The translations under genes were made by a program, and so were the position numbers. 64,000 bases of DNA from NCBI RefSeq assembly GCF_000255555.1, contig NZ_AGRW01000051.1:62001-126000 (forward strand), written 5' to 3'. The notes beneath the pieces were generated by a model, which was not told the origin of the DNA, did not search any database, and was given only the letters and a program-made list of their open reading frames with translations. The stretch is from Treponema saccharophilum DSM 2985. GTDB taxonomy: Bacteria > Spirochaetota > Spirochaetia > Treponematales > Treponemataceae. This document shows positions 54,469 to 62,886 of this stretch, one piece after another; the first letter of the stretch is position 1, and every line of letters starts with the position of its first letter.

Positions 54469-55425
54469 ATGATTTTTCCGACTTTCTCCCGCATAACAGA
54501 CTTTCTCCGCCTCCCGAAAAAGGGCATCACCGTGTACGCATTCTACGGCCCGAGCGGAACCGGGAAGAGCTACCGGGCGAAATTCATCGCGCAGAAACTC
54601 AAGGCGCGCGCCCTTATCGACGACGGCCTGCTCATCCAGGACGAGCGCATAATCGCGGGGAAGTCGGCAAAGCTCGAGCAGAACTACATGGGAGCCGTCA
54701 GGGTCGCGCTCTTCGACGACAAGGAGCACCGCGACTGGGTCGCCAAGGCAATCCTCTCCCACCACATCAGGAGAATCCTCGTGCTCGGAACGTCGGAGAA
54801 GATGATTCTCAAAATAACGACGAGGCTCCAGCTTCCGCCGCCCGTGAAATACATACGAATAGAGGACGTCGCGACGCCGGAGGAGATGGACGAGGCGAAG
54901 AGAAGCCGGCAGATAGAGGGAAAGCACGTCATCCCCGTCCGCTCGTACGAGATACGGCAGAAGGACAAATCGTACTCGAAGATATTCGTCGACTCCATCA
55001 GGATTGCCGTGGCGAAAAAACCGCTGCTCGCGAAGCTGTTCGGCATAAAGCAGCAGGCGGAGGTCGAGAAGGCGGAGGGGAACCAGCAGTCTAAGCTGTT
55101 CGAGAAATCGATAGTCCGCCCCGCGTTCTCGATTTACGCGAGGAAGAACATATCGCACGCATCCCTCGCGAGGCTGACGCTCGACTACACGGCGCAGTTC
55201 GACTCCGAGATACGGATGAAGAAGCTGTCGATAAAAAACGGGCCGTCCGGCTACACGCTCACGCTGACCGCGGACATGCCCTTCAACGGGGCGATAGCCG
55301 ACATGACCCAAAAAATGAAGGATTTCGTAATAAAGATGATAGAGACGGAGACGGGCGTCCTTATCGAGGAGCTTTTCATCGTCGTCGACAAGATGCTGCA
55401 GCCGCGCGCGAAGCCCGTCATATAA
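54469..55425 (+). CDS. P-loop protein with C-terminal Asp23-like domain
   Basis: The 318-residue product has a Walker A motif early (FYGPSGTGKSYRAKFIA, about 24-40), then RALIDDGLLIQDERI and a nucleotide-kinase-like pattern ending with RRILVLGTSEKM. A basic linker (about 190-210) leads to a C-terminal region (about 225-318; SIYARKNISHASLARLTLDY, ending TGVLIEELFIVVDKML). Its strand-helix pattern resembles the Asp23/YloU fold. Function is unknown. The frame ends 11 bases before the convergent pcnB stop. Confidence 0.8.
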   Translation: MIFPTFSRITDFLRLPKKGITVYAFYGPSGTGKSYRAKFIAQKLKARALIDDGLLIQDERIIAGKSAKLEQNYMGAVRVALFDDKEHRDWVAKAILSHHIRRILVLGTSEKMILKITTRLQLPPPVKYIRIEDVATPEEMDEAKRSRQIEGKHVIPVRSYEIRQKDKSYSKIFVDSIRIAVAKKPLLAKLFGIKQQAEVEKAEGNQQSKLFEKSIVRPAFSIYARKNISHASLARLTLDYTAQFDSEIRMKKLSIKNGPSGYTLTLTADMPFNGAIADMTQKMKDFVIKMIETETGVLIEELFIVVDKMLQPRAKPVI

Positions 55426-55436
55426 AGGAAATGCGG

Positions 55437-56543
55437 TCAGCCCCTCCTCTGCCGTCTGGCCTGGGCGCGCGGAGGCTTCTGAATCCGCACGTTGACGCCG
55501 AGAGACAGGAGGGACGACTTTATCGCGAACTCGAGCTCCGTCCGCTGCGGGTTCATCGGCAGGACGAAGTTCCGGCACTGCGTCCACGTCCTCGTGTACA
55601 GCTCTCCGGCGGCCGAATCCGTGTCAACCTCCTTCTTCCAGTCCGTAAGGGTTCCTATGAAATCGCAGACGAGGAACGCGAGCTTTTTGCCGAACCGCGC
55701 GTCGGGATTGTCGCGCACGAACCCGTCAAGCTCCTTCAGATGAATCATGTAGCTTCTCTCGAATTTCCTGTCCGCGTACATCATCGCGCACGCCGACGGC
55801 TGGAGGTACATGAAGACGTCGAATTCAAGCGCGAGCGTAACGATTTCGAACGAATGCCCGCTGTTCACGATTTTCATGAGCTCCTCGGTGAGGCGCGACG
55901 GGGAGACAGCCGAGAGAAGATGCGCGGACTTCCTTATCCGGGAGCGGAGCGAGTGCGGCATCCTGCATCCGAGCGAGGACGCGTATTTTATGGCGCGGAG
56001 CATCCTCACCGGGTCGTCCTCGAATATGTGCTCGAGCGGTATGACGGGGCGCAGGACCTTCTTTCGGATATCCTCGACGCCGCCGACGTAATCCACGACC
56101 TGCTCCTTTATCGGGTCGTAGTACAGGGCGTTCGCCGTGAAGTCGCGCCGCTGCACGTCCTCGTCCATCGTCCCGAAATCGTTCCCGACGGAGCCGGACG
56201 CGACGGAACGGAACGTGGACACCTCGAAAATCTTCTCGCCGAAGAAAACGTGCACGAGCCTGAACCTTTTTCCTATTATCCTTGAATTCCTGAAGAGCCG
56301 CTTTATCTTTGACGGCGTCGCGTCGGTGACTATGTCGAAGTCCTTGGGCGACTTGCCCACGAGGAGGTCGCGGACCGCCCCCCCGACGATGTAGGCGTCG
56401 AACCCGCATCCGCGCAGGTGCTCGACAATCCTGTACGCATCCTGATCTATCCGTTCCCTCGGTATCAGGTGCTCGTCCTTCGTGTAGACGACGGCCTTGC
56501 GCACAGGCCTGCCTTTCTTGTCTGTAGAATAACGATATAACAC
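55437..56543 (-). CDS. pcnB: Poly(A) polymerase/CCA-adding-type nucleotidyltransferase
   Basis: The 368-residue class II nucleotidyltransferase has the catalytic AYIVGGAVRDLLVGKSPKDF followed by DIVTDATP, RRDFTANALYYD, and the DDPVRMLRAIKYASSLG helix. A basic C-terminus (QARRQRRG) and these features fit PcnB, which polyadenylates RNA; a CCA-adding role is possible and would be needed for tRNAs here. The only upstream start is GTG at 56543, with a TATCAT box ending 9 bases before it and no ribosome-binding site. Confidence 0.88.
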   Translation of the reverse strand: MLYRYSTDKKGRPVRKAVVYTKDEHLIPRERIDQDAYRIVEHLRGCGFDAYIVGGAVRDLLVGKSPKDFDIVTDATPSKIKRLFRNSRIIGKRFRLVHVFFGEKIFEVSTFRSVASGSVGNDFGTMDEDVQRRDFTANALYYDPIKEQVVDYVGGVEDIRKKVLRPVIPLEHIFEDDPVRMLRAIKYASSLGCRMPHSLRSRIRKSAHLLSAVSPSRLTEELMKIVNSGHSFEIVTLALEFDVFMYLQPSACAMMYADRKFERSYMIHLKELDGFVRDNPDARFGKKLAFLVCDFIGTLTDWKKEVDTDSAAGELYTRTWTQCRNFVLPMNPQRTELEFAIKSSLLSLGVNVRIQKPPRAQARRQRRG

Positions 56544-56552
56544 AATGCCTCA

Positions 56553-56581
56553 ATGATACCGATTCGGGGCGCGCTTTTCAA
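56553..56581 (-). promoter_or_regulatory. Promoter of pcnB, leaderless type
   Basis: Minus strand TTGAAA (56581-56576), 17-base spacer, TATCAT (56558-56553), 9 bases before the GTG. Confidence 0.65.
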
Positions 56582-56615
56582 CAAACGGCTTTTTTTGCCG
56601 GGAAAATGCCCTCTA

Positions 56616-56644
56616 TTGTGGAAGAGCGCTTTTCGGAATAGAAT
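56616..56644 (+). promoter_or_regulatory. Promoter of purC
   Basis: TTGTGG (56616-56621), 17-base spacer, TAGAAT (56639-56644); a normal leader with AAGGAG follows, in contrast to the leaderless genes nearby. Confidence 0.6.
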
Positions 56645-56689
56645 CGAACACGCTTTTTTGAGCATCCAAACCTTTAAGGAGACGAAATT

Positions 56690-57541
56690 ATGAAAAAGGT
56701 AATCAGCGGCAAGGTCCGCGAGGTTTACGATCTTGAGGACGGCCGCATGGTCATCGTGACGACGGACCGCATCAGCGCGTTCGACGTCATACTCCCCACG
56801 ATGATAACGGACAAGGGCAAGGTCCTCAACGCGCTTTCGAACTACTGGTTCGAGCTGACGAAGGACATAGTGAAGAACCACATGATATCATCTGACCTAA
56901 AGGACATGCCCGCCGAATTCCAGAAGGACGAGTACGAGGGGCGGACAATCCTCGTGAAGAAACTCAAGATGATACCGTACGAGGTCATCGTCCGCGGATA
57001 CATGTTCGGCTCCATGTACGAGGCGTACAAGAAGGGAGAGCCGTTCCTCGGCCACAAATTCGACAGGGCATACGAGCAGGCGGAGAAGCTCGAGGAGCCC
57101 ATCGTCACGCCGTCAACGAAAGCAGCCGAGGGGCACGACATCAACGTCACCCTCGAATACATGAAGAACGACCTCGGAAAGGAGCTCGGCGAGAAGATTG
57201 AGAGCATGGCGCTCGCAATCTACAAGAAATGCTACGACCACGCATACAAGAACGGAATCATAATAGCCGACACGAAATTCGAGTTCGGCCTCGACGAGAA
57301 CGGGGAGCTCGTGCTTGCGGACGAGGTGCTCACGCCCGACTCGAGCAGGTTCTGGAACCTTCAGGAATACAAGGTCGGCACAAGCCCGGCAAGCTACGAC
57401 AAGCAGTTCGTTCGCGACTGGCTCAAGTCGAAGAACCTCGCGGGCGACCCGACCATAAAGGAAGTCGACGCCGACGTCGTGAAGCGCACGAGCGAGCTCT
57501 ACCACGAGTGCGTCAGGAAGATAACGGGAAAAGACCTCTAG
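56690..57541 (+). CDS. purC: SAICAR synthetase
   Basis: It joins CAIR and aspartate with ATP in purine synthesis. The 283-residue product has SGKVREVYDLEDGRMVIVTT, DRISAFDVILPTMI, EVIVRGYMFGS, and the ADTKFEFGLDENGELVLADE signature. AAGGAG lies 9 bases before the ATG. No other pur gene is adjacent; it has its own promoter and terminator. Confidence 0.97.
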   Translation: MKKVISGKVREVYDLEDGRMVIVTTDRISAFDVILPTMITDKGKVLNALSNYWFELTKDIVKNHMISSDLKDMPAEFQKDEYEGRTILVKKLKMIPYEVIVRGYMFGSMYEAYKKGEPFLGHKFDRAYEQAEKLEEPIVTPSTKAAEGHDINVTLEYMKNDLGKELGEKIESMALAIYKKCYDHAYKNGIIIADTKFEFGLDENGELVLADEVLTPDSSRFWNLQEYKVGTSPASYDKQFVRDWLKSKNLAGDPTIKEVDADVVKRTSELYHECVRKITGKDL

Positions 57542-57596
57542 CGGTCAGGCGCCCCGGACAAAAAAAATCAAAACTGCCTCCAGGAGGTGGGAGGGT

Positions 57597-57639
57597 ATCC
57601 CCGCCGAATCCGAACATCTGGATTCGGCGGGGATTTTTT
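57597..57639 (+). terminator. Terminator of purC
   Basis: A perfect 15-bp stem (57597-57611 with 57620-57634), 8-base loop and T run. Confidence 0.95.
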
Positions 57640-57654
57640 CATGCGCGCGGAAAA

Positions 57655-59130
57655 TCAGGAGCATCCGCGGGAGAGCGCCTCCTTGTAGACCTCGACGTAT
57701 CCGTCGCAGCTCGCCTTCCACGAGAAGTCCATCGCCATGGCGCGCTCCTGCATCGCCCGAATGTGCTCCTTCCTGTTGTAATAGGCCCACACAGCCCAGC
57801 CCACGGTGTCGTATATGGCGCCCGGCGTGAGAGAGTCGAACATGAATCCGGTTCCCTCTCCCGTCTGCTCGTTGTAGTTCTCGACGGTGTCCGCAAGGCC
57901 TCCCGTGCGCCTGACAATCGGCAGCGTCCCGTAAAGCTCGCTGTACATCTGGTTCAGGCCGCACGGCTCGTACTGGGACGGCATGAGGAAGAAATCGGCG
58001 CCCGCCTCGACGAGATGGCTCACCCGCTCCGAATACCCGATTTTCGCGCGGAAGTTCGGGAGCTTCGACTGAAGCTCGCGGATTTCATCCTCGCACCACC
58101 GCTCGCCCGTGCCGATGACGGCGAACTGAACGTCCATCGTGGAGCATATCGAATACACCGAACCGTATGACGGCGCGAAAACCTCCGCGATTCCTTTCTG
58201 CGACACGAGGCGCCCGACCATGCCGACGAGCGGGACATCGGGGCGGACGGGAAGCCCGAACTCCTTCTGCAGCGCAGCCTTGCACGCAGCCTTGCCCGCC
58301 ATATCGCCCGCGCCGAACCGTGCCGGTATGAGGCTGTCCGTAGCAGGGTTCCACACGGACTTGTCGACTCCGTTCACGATTCCGCGGACGACGTCGCTTC
58401 TCACGCGAAGGAGCCCGTCGAGGCCGAACCCGCCCTCGGGCGTCTGAATCTCATGCGCGTACGTCGGCGATACCGTGGTCACCATGTCGGCGCACGAAAT
58501 TCCCGCCTGGAGGAAATTCAGCGCGCCGTTCCGCTCGAAGCCCGCGCCGTAGTACAGCCCCCAGTCGAGCCCGAGGTCGGGGAATTTGTCCTTCCCGAAG
58601 ACGCCCTGATAGCCCATGTTGTGAATCGTGTACACGCTCGCCGTGTGCCGGAATTTCTCCTGCCAGCGGCAGACATGCTTGAGGAGGACGGTCGCCAGCC
58701 CCGCCGACCAGTCGTGCGCGTGCACTATGTCCGGGAACCAGCCGAGCTTGTTGCAGACCTGGAACGCGCCGTGGGCGAGGAGCGAGAAGCGGTACGTGTT
58801 GTCGGGGAAATCCGACGACGGAGTCGGCCCGTAGACGCCGTCGCGCCCGAAGCACTGCTCGTGGTCGATGAAATAGACCGTCGCCTTGGGGAATCCCGGA
58901 AGCGGCGCCGAGTAGACCTCGGTCCACTCCTGCCCGCCGCCCACGGGGACGCCCATCGCGCCAGGAAGCGGCGTGAGCTTCTTCCTGTCAATCTTGTAGT
59001 AGCGCGGCATGACAATCTTGACGTCATGCCCCTGCTCGCTGAGATTTCCGGCAAGGGCGGACACCGCGTCGGCAAGCCCGCCCGTCTTCGCGAAGGGAAC
59101 GACCTCCGCAGAAACCATAAGAATCTTCAT
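57655..59130 (-). CDS. glgA: Glycogen synthase (ADP-glucose)
   Basis: This GT5 enzyme elongates alpha-1,4-glucan from ADP-glucose. The 491-residue product has the substrate loop FAKTGGLADAVSALAGNL, HAHDWSAGLATVLL, GIVNGVDKSVWNP, GMVGRLVSQKG, and the C-terminal PSQYEPCGLNQMYSELYGTLP with VRRTGGLADTV. AAGGAG precedes the ATG. It lies directly downstream of the aminotransferase gene (37 bases). Confidence 0.97.
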   Translation of the reverse strand: MKILMVSAEVVPFAKTGGLADAVSALAGNLSEQGHDVKIVMPRYYKIDRKKLTPLPGAMGVPVGGGQEWTEVYSAPLPGFPKATVYFIDHEQCFGRDGVYGPTPSSDFPDNTYRFSLLAHGAFQVCNKLGWFPDIVHAHDWSAGLATVLLKHVCRWQEKFRHTASVYTIHNMGYQGVFGKDKFPDLGLDWGLYYGAGFERNGALNFLQAGISCADMVTTVSPTYAHEIQTPEGGFGLDGLLRVRSDVVRGIVNGVDKSVWNPATDSLIPARFGAGDMAGKAACKAALQKEFGLPVRPDVPLVGMVGRLVSQKGIAEVFAPSYGSVYSICSTMDVQFAVIGTGERWCEDEIRELQSKLPNFRAKIGYSERVSHLVEAGADFFLMPSQYEPCGLNQMYSELYGTLPIVRRTGGLADTVENYNEQTGEGTGFMFDSLTPGAIYDTVGWAVWAYYNRKEHIRAMQERAMAMDFSWKASCDGYVEVYKEALSRGCS

Positions 59131-59167
59131 TCATGCATCTCCTTGATTTATCTACAGCGGAAAACCG

Positions 59168-60361
59168 TCATCCGATTTCGGCGACGGCAGCCCTGAAAGC
59201 GCGCTCCGAGTTGACTATGGTGGACTCGGGGACGCAGTACGCGAGCCTGAACCACCCCGGCCCGCCGAAACCGGCACCGGGCGCGCAGAGCACCAGATGC
59301 TTCTTCAGAAGGTCGCAGAATTCAGCGTCGCCGCCCGAAAAACGCCCCGGAACCTTGCAGAAAAGGTAGAACGCCCCCTCCGGCCGCGCGTACTCTATCC
59401 CCACCCTGTCAAGGATTTCCATGAGCAGGTCGCGCCTCCGCTCGTACGACGAGTAATCGACCTCTGCATCCCAGCTTTTCGCGACGACCTTCTGGAAGAA
59501 AGCCGGCGCGTTGACGCACCCGAGGACGCGGAGCGAGAACGTCACGGCGCCGACAAGCTCGGACGCGAACGAACAGCGCGGGCTCACGGCCACGTACCCA
59601 AGCCGCTCGCCCGGAAGCGACAAGTCCTTCGCGAACGACGTGACGACGACCGAATCGTCATAGCACTGGAACGCGGGCGCGACGACTGCGCCGTCGTATG
59701 TTATCGCGCGGTACGGCTCGTCGCACACGAGAAGCGGGGCGCGCGAGCACGACTCGGCATGCTTCCTGAGCACTTCCGCGAGCGACTCAATCTCGCCGCG
59801 CCTGTACACCCTTCCGGTGGGATTGTTCGGGGAGTTGATGAGCACCGCGGCAGTCCGCTCCGTAAGCCGGGCGCCTATCGCCCCGACATCGAGGGAGAAG
59901 CCGTCCCCCGGGGGAACCTCCACAAGGACGCCTCCATGGTTCCTTACGTAGTTCCGGTACTCCGCGAAGAAAGGAGCAGGGACGACGACCTCGTCACCGG
60001 GATTGACGACCGCCTTGAGGACGCAGTTGAGCGCGCTTGCCGCGCCTACGGTCATCACGACGTTCTGCCCGCCGACCTCGACCCCCTGCTCGGAGGAAAC
60101 CTTCCGCGCCATCTCGTCGCGCACCCAGCCGTATCCTGCGTTCGGCATGTACCCGTGGGCGCCGTGCGCGCGGTCTCGGGCGACCTCCTCGATGGCGGCG
60201 AGCACCTTCTCCGGCGGGTCGAGATCCGGATTCCCGAGGGAGAAATCGAAGACGTTCTCCTCGCCATGTACCTTCTTGAGCGCGATGCCCTCCTCGAACA
60301 TCCGCCTGATAGCCGATGCGCTCCTGCTGCCCATCAGCTCCTTCATATACTGTGCAATCAT
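59168..60361 (-). CDS. Class I/II pyridoxal-phosphate aminotransferase
   Basis: The 397-residue AspC-like enzyme has FSLGNPDLDPP, YMPNAGYGWVRDEMA, INSPNNPTGRVY, the DEPYRAITY strand, and the PLP Lys in VVTSFAKDLSLPGERLGYVA. Late Arg is in WFRLAYC. The substrate is uncertain (aspartate, alanine or aromatic). The start has no ribosome-binding site; an extended -10 ends 8 bases upstream. Confidence 0.93.
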   Translation of the reverse strand: MIAQYMKELMGSRSASAIRRMFEEGIALKKVHGEENVFDFSLGNPDLDPPEKVLAAIEEVARDRAHGAHGYMPNAGYGWVRDEMARKVSSEQGVEVGGQNVVMTVGAASALNCVLKAVVNPGDEVVVPAPFFAEYRNYVRNHGGVLVEVPPGDGFSLDVGAIGARLTERTAAVLINSPNNPTGRVYRRGEIESLAEVLRKHAESCSRAPLLVCDEPYRAITYDGAVVAPAFQCYDDSVVVTSFAKDLSLPGERLGYVAVSPRCSFASELVGAVTFSLRVLGCVNAPAFFQKVVAKSWDAEVDYSSYERRRDLLMEILDRVGIEYARPEGAFYLFCKVPGRFSGGDAEFCDLLKKHLVLCAPGAGFGGPGWFRLAYCVPESTIVNSERAFRAAVAEIG

Positions 60362-60369
60362 AATGCGCC

Positions 60370-60378
60370 ATTATACCA
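60370..60378 (-). promoter_or_regulatory. Extended -10 promoter of the aminotransferase, leaderless type
   Basis: Minus strand TGG-TATAAT (60378-60370), perfect -10 with TG extension, 8 bases before ATG. Confidence 0.7.
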
Positions 60379-60438
60379 CGTATAAAAACAAAAGTTGCCA
60401 CCGTCGCCGTTTTTCGGGCGTCATCCGGCAGCTTCCGC

Positions 60439-60467
60439 TCGAACTTTTGCGCCGTTTCCTCTATCAT
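60439..60467 (+). promoter_or_regulatory. Possible promoter at the start of the first secreted paralogue
   Basis: TCGAAC (60439-60444), 17 bases, TATCAT (60462-60467), 6 bases before ATG. A GGGGGA that could be a ribosome-binding site lies in those 6 bases and would not be transcribed if this box is used. Confidence 0.4.
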
Positions 60468-60473
60468 GGGGGA

Positions 60474-61289
60474 ATGCTCACGGAGAGAATCAAAACAGCG
60501 GCGGTCGCAGCGGCGCTCTCGCTCGCCGCAGTCCATGCCGCCGCCTCGACGGCGCTCGGGATAGACTTCGACTCGATGTTCAACGGGAGGCTCAAGGAAA
60601 GCGACAGGGAAATCCTGGATTCCGGCGGAGTCGTTCTCAGGAGCGTGTCGTCGATGAAGAAGCTCTGCGTCAAGGACACGGAGGACACGAGGCTCGTGAC
60701 GGAGCCGCTCAGGAACATCCTCAAATCCGGGTACATCGCGGAGATAATAAACTTCAGGCCGTACGAAGGGAACGAGGACCTCGTGGAGAGGATAGACGAG
60801 GCGATGTCCGATTTCCTGTCGTACACGGAAATCCCGTACTGGTCGGAGCACGAGCAGGCGTGGTTCCCGCTGTACAACTACGCCGAGGTCACGGAGACGC
60901 GAGAGCAGGACGGCGTGAAGACGATATTCGAGACGCTCGAGATGGACATGTTCGGGCGGTTCCACTCGCGCATAGACATCGAGAACAGGGGCGACACGTT
61001 CGTCTACAGGCTCCGGAACACGGACAAGCTGAAGTACAAGGGCATCTTCACCGTCATCCGCCCCGAGAAGATGCAGTCTGTCGTCGCGGTGTTCCGGCTG
61101 GGCAAAAACTGGGCGATATACGCCGTCGGGGGCGCGAACGTCATACGGCCGCCCTTCATAAGCGAGCGGGTCGAGCCCGCGTTCACCGGCCGCGTCAAGG
61201 CGTTCGCGGACTTCGTGTTCAGCAGAATAGACAGCTCCGGAGGAAAGGTGGAGAGCGCCATGGACAAAAGCGACGCATCCCGCGACTAG
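60474..61289 (+). CDS. Secreted protein, tandem paralogue 1
   Basis: The 271-residue product has a signal peptide cut near AAVHAAA-ST. It shares with the next gene a series of motifs: YIAEIINFRPYEGNEDLVE, the FGRFHSRIDIENRG segment, EKMQSVVAVFRLGKNW and IYAVGGANVI. The C-terminus is extended by about 15 charged residues. I do not recognise a characterised family. It is probably periplasmic and co-transcribed with its paralogue. Confidence 0.82.
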   Translation: MLTERIKTAAVAAALSLAAVHAAASTALGIDFDSMFNGRLKESDREILDSGGVVLRSVSSMKKLCVKDTEDTRLVTEPLRNILKSGYIAEIINFRPYEGNEDLVERIDEAMSDFLSYTEIPYWSEHEQAWFPLYNYAEVTETREQDGVKTIFETLEMDMFGRFHSRIDIENRGDTFVYRLRNTDKLKYKGIFTVIRPEKMQSVVAVFRLGKNWAIYAVGGANVIRPPFISERVEPAFTGRVKAFADFVFSRIDSSGGKVESAMDKSDASRD

Positions 61290-61382
61290 GGCGGTAACCG
61301 CAGGCGGGAGCGCTTTGTTATGTGTGAGCCTGCCCGCGGCGGGAATATCAGCAACGAAATCGGAACGAAAAGGAGAACGAAA

Positions 61383-62114
61383 ATGAAAAACAACTTGAGA
61401 ACGCTCATAATCGCGGCCGCCGCAATCATCTCGCCGGCCTTGTGGGCAAATCCGTTCAACAAGAACCTCACGGACGAGGAGCGCGCGACGCTCGGCTCGG
61501 GGAAGGTCCTCATCAAGAGCATAAGCTCCGTGAAGAAGGCGAGCGTTGACAGGACGGCGGAGACAGAGCAGGTCATCGACGCGATGAGGAAGCTCGGCCC
61601 GACATACATCGCGGAGATAATACAGGTGCGCCCCTACGAGGGCAACGAGAACCTCGTGGAGAACATAAACGCCGTCCTGTCCGACGTCTCGCAGTACGTG
61701 GGAATCCCCTACTACTCGGAGCGGACGGGCGAATGGTACCAGCTTTACAGCTCGGCGGAGACGACCGGGAAAACGGTCAGCGGGAACACGACCACGCTCT
61801 CGACGATACTGGAGATGTCCGTGTTCGGGAAGTTCAGGTCGCAAATCGACATAGAGAAGCGCGACACGAACTACTTCTACATGATGAAGAACCTCGACAA
61901 GCTGCGCTACCACGACAAGTTCAACGCCGTCGGGAAGGAGAAGATGCAGTCGGTCATAACCGTGTTCAGGGACGGGGACAACTGGATACTCTACGCCATA
62001 GGGGGCGCGGACGTGCTCAAAATCCCGTTCATGAGCGGAATCAACGAGCGCGTCGAGGTCTCGTTCATGAACAGGATAAAGACATTCTGCAACTACATAT
62101 TCGAGAAAATCTAG
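61383..62114 (+). CDS. Secreted protein, tandem paralogue 2
   Basis: The 243-residue product has a signal peptide (LIIAAAAIISPALWA-NP). It is a paralogue of the preceding gene, with YIAEIIQVRPYEGNENLVE, FGKFRSQIDIEKR, EKMQSVITVFRDGDNW and LYAIGGADVL. AAGGAG lies before the ATG at 61383. The 93-base gap and shared orientation suggest one operon that arose by duplication. Function unknown. Confidence 0.85.
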   Translation: MKNNLRTLIIAAAAIISPALWANPFNKNLTDEERATLGSGKVLIKSISSVKKASVDRTAETEQVIDAMRKLGPTYIAEIIQVRPYEGNENLVENINAVLSDVSQYVGIPYYSERTGEWYQLYSSAETTGKTVSGNTTTLSTILEMSVFGKFRSQIDIEKRDTNYFYMMKNLDKLRYHDKFNAVGKEKMQSVITVFRDGDNWILYAIGGADVLKIPFMSGINERVEVSFMNRIKTFCNYIFEKI

Positions 62115-62136
62115 GCCGGAAGCGGCTTCAATCGGA

Positions 62137-62168
62137 AAACGTCCCGCGGAAATCCCCGCGGGACGTTT
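62137..62168. terminator. Hairpin between convergent genes
   Basis: AAACGTCCCGCGG (62137-62149) and CCGCGGGACGTTT (62156-62168) form a 13-bp stem. T runs on both sides are short, so it may be a weak bidirectional terminator. Confidence 0.7.
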
Positions 62169-62181
62169 CCGTCTCCGGCGG

Positions 62182-62886
62182 TCACTCCACGCGCAGCGAG
62201 AACCCCGGGAACTCAATCCCGACCGCCCTGAACAGCATCGGCCCGCCGTCCCCGCGCGGATTGTAGAGGGCGTCGCCCCGGACGGGGAAGCCGCACCACG
62301 CAAGATGGCAGCGCACCTGATGGCGGAACCCCGCCGTTATGGAGCAGAGCGCCCTCGACTTTCCCCCGGCCAGAGACACGCCGGTCGAATACACGCGCGT
62401 ACCGCCTTTCCGCGACGCCGCACGCCCCGAACCTTCCGCAACGGGACGCACGCACGCGCCACGCGGACCGAACGGGCGGAAAAAGCTTTCCACGCGGAAC
62501 GTTCCCGCGCGGACGCAAGCCGGGACGGGAGGAAATCCCCCGAGCTCGGACGCGCAGGACGGAATGTCATCGACATCGGCGCGGTAATGCTTCACGAACC
62601 GCCCTGCGTCCTGCTCGGCCGATATGAAATCGTAGAATTCCTGGGTGGACGCTATGAGGACAAGCCCGCTCGTCGCGGTGTCGAGCCTGTGGACGAGCCC
62701 CCGCTCCACCGCCTTTCTCCCCGAAACGCCCCCCGCCTCCGGGAAGGACTCCAGCGCGAACGAGAGCGCGCTTTCGTCCCCGTCGGAAAGGGGCGCCGTC
62801 GGCATGCCGGACGGCTTGTCGAGGACGATGAACGGCTCGGAATCGGTCGGGGCGTGCAGTATCTCAATTCTTCCGGAATCTTTCAT
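62182..62886 (-). CDS. RluA-family pseudouridine synthase without S4 domain
   Basis: The 234-residue product has FIVLDKPSGMPTAPL, the catalytic HRLDTATSGLVLIAS, and a GFRHQVRCHLAWCGFPV end. It lacks the N-terminal S4 domain, like RluA/TruC types. The usual GRTHQIRVH motif reads GFRHQVRCH, with Gly-Phe for Gly-Arg-Thr. It starts inside the end of the RluD-like gene (23-base overlap), so the two are coupled. Confidence 0.88.
   Translation of the reverse strand: MKDSGRIEILHAPTDSEPFIVLDKPSGMPTAPLSDGDESALSFALESFPEAGGVSGRKAVERGLVHRLDTATSGLVLIASTQEFYDFISAEQDAGRFVKHYRADVDDIPSCASELGGFPPVPACVRAGTFRVESFFRPFGPRGACVRPVAEGSGRAASRKGGTRVYSTGVSLAGGKSRALCSITAGFRHQVRCHLAWCGFPVRGDALYNPRGDGGPMLFRAVGIEFPGFSLRVE

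Noticed and set aside
57575-57596. An SD-like AGGAGGTGGGAGGG before the purC terminator
   Set aside because: No open frame follows; only the terminator stem does.
59994-62303. A 769-codon open frame on the minus strand covering the aminotransferase 5' end and both secreted paralogues
   Set aside because: High GC lowers stop frequency; the composition is Arg/Val/Leu-rich nonsense and it runs antisense to two clearly coding genes with signal peptides.
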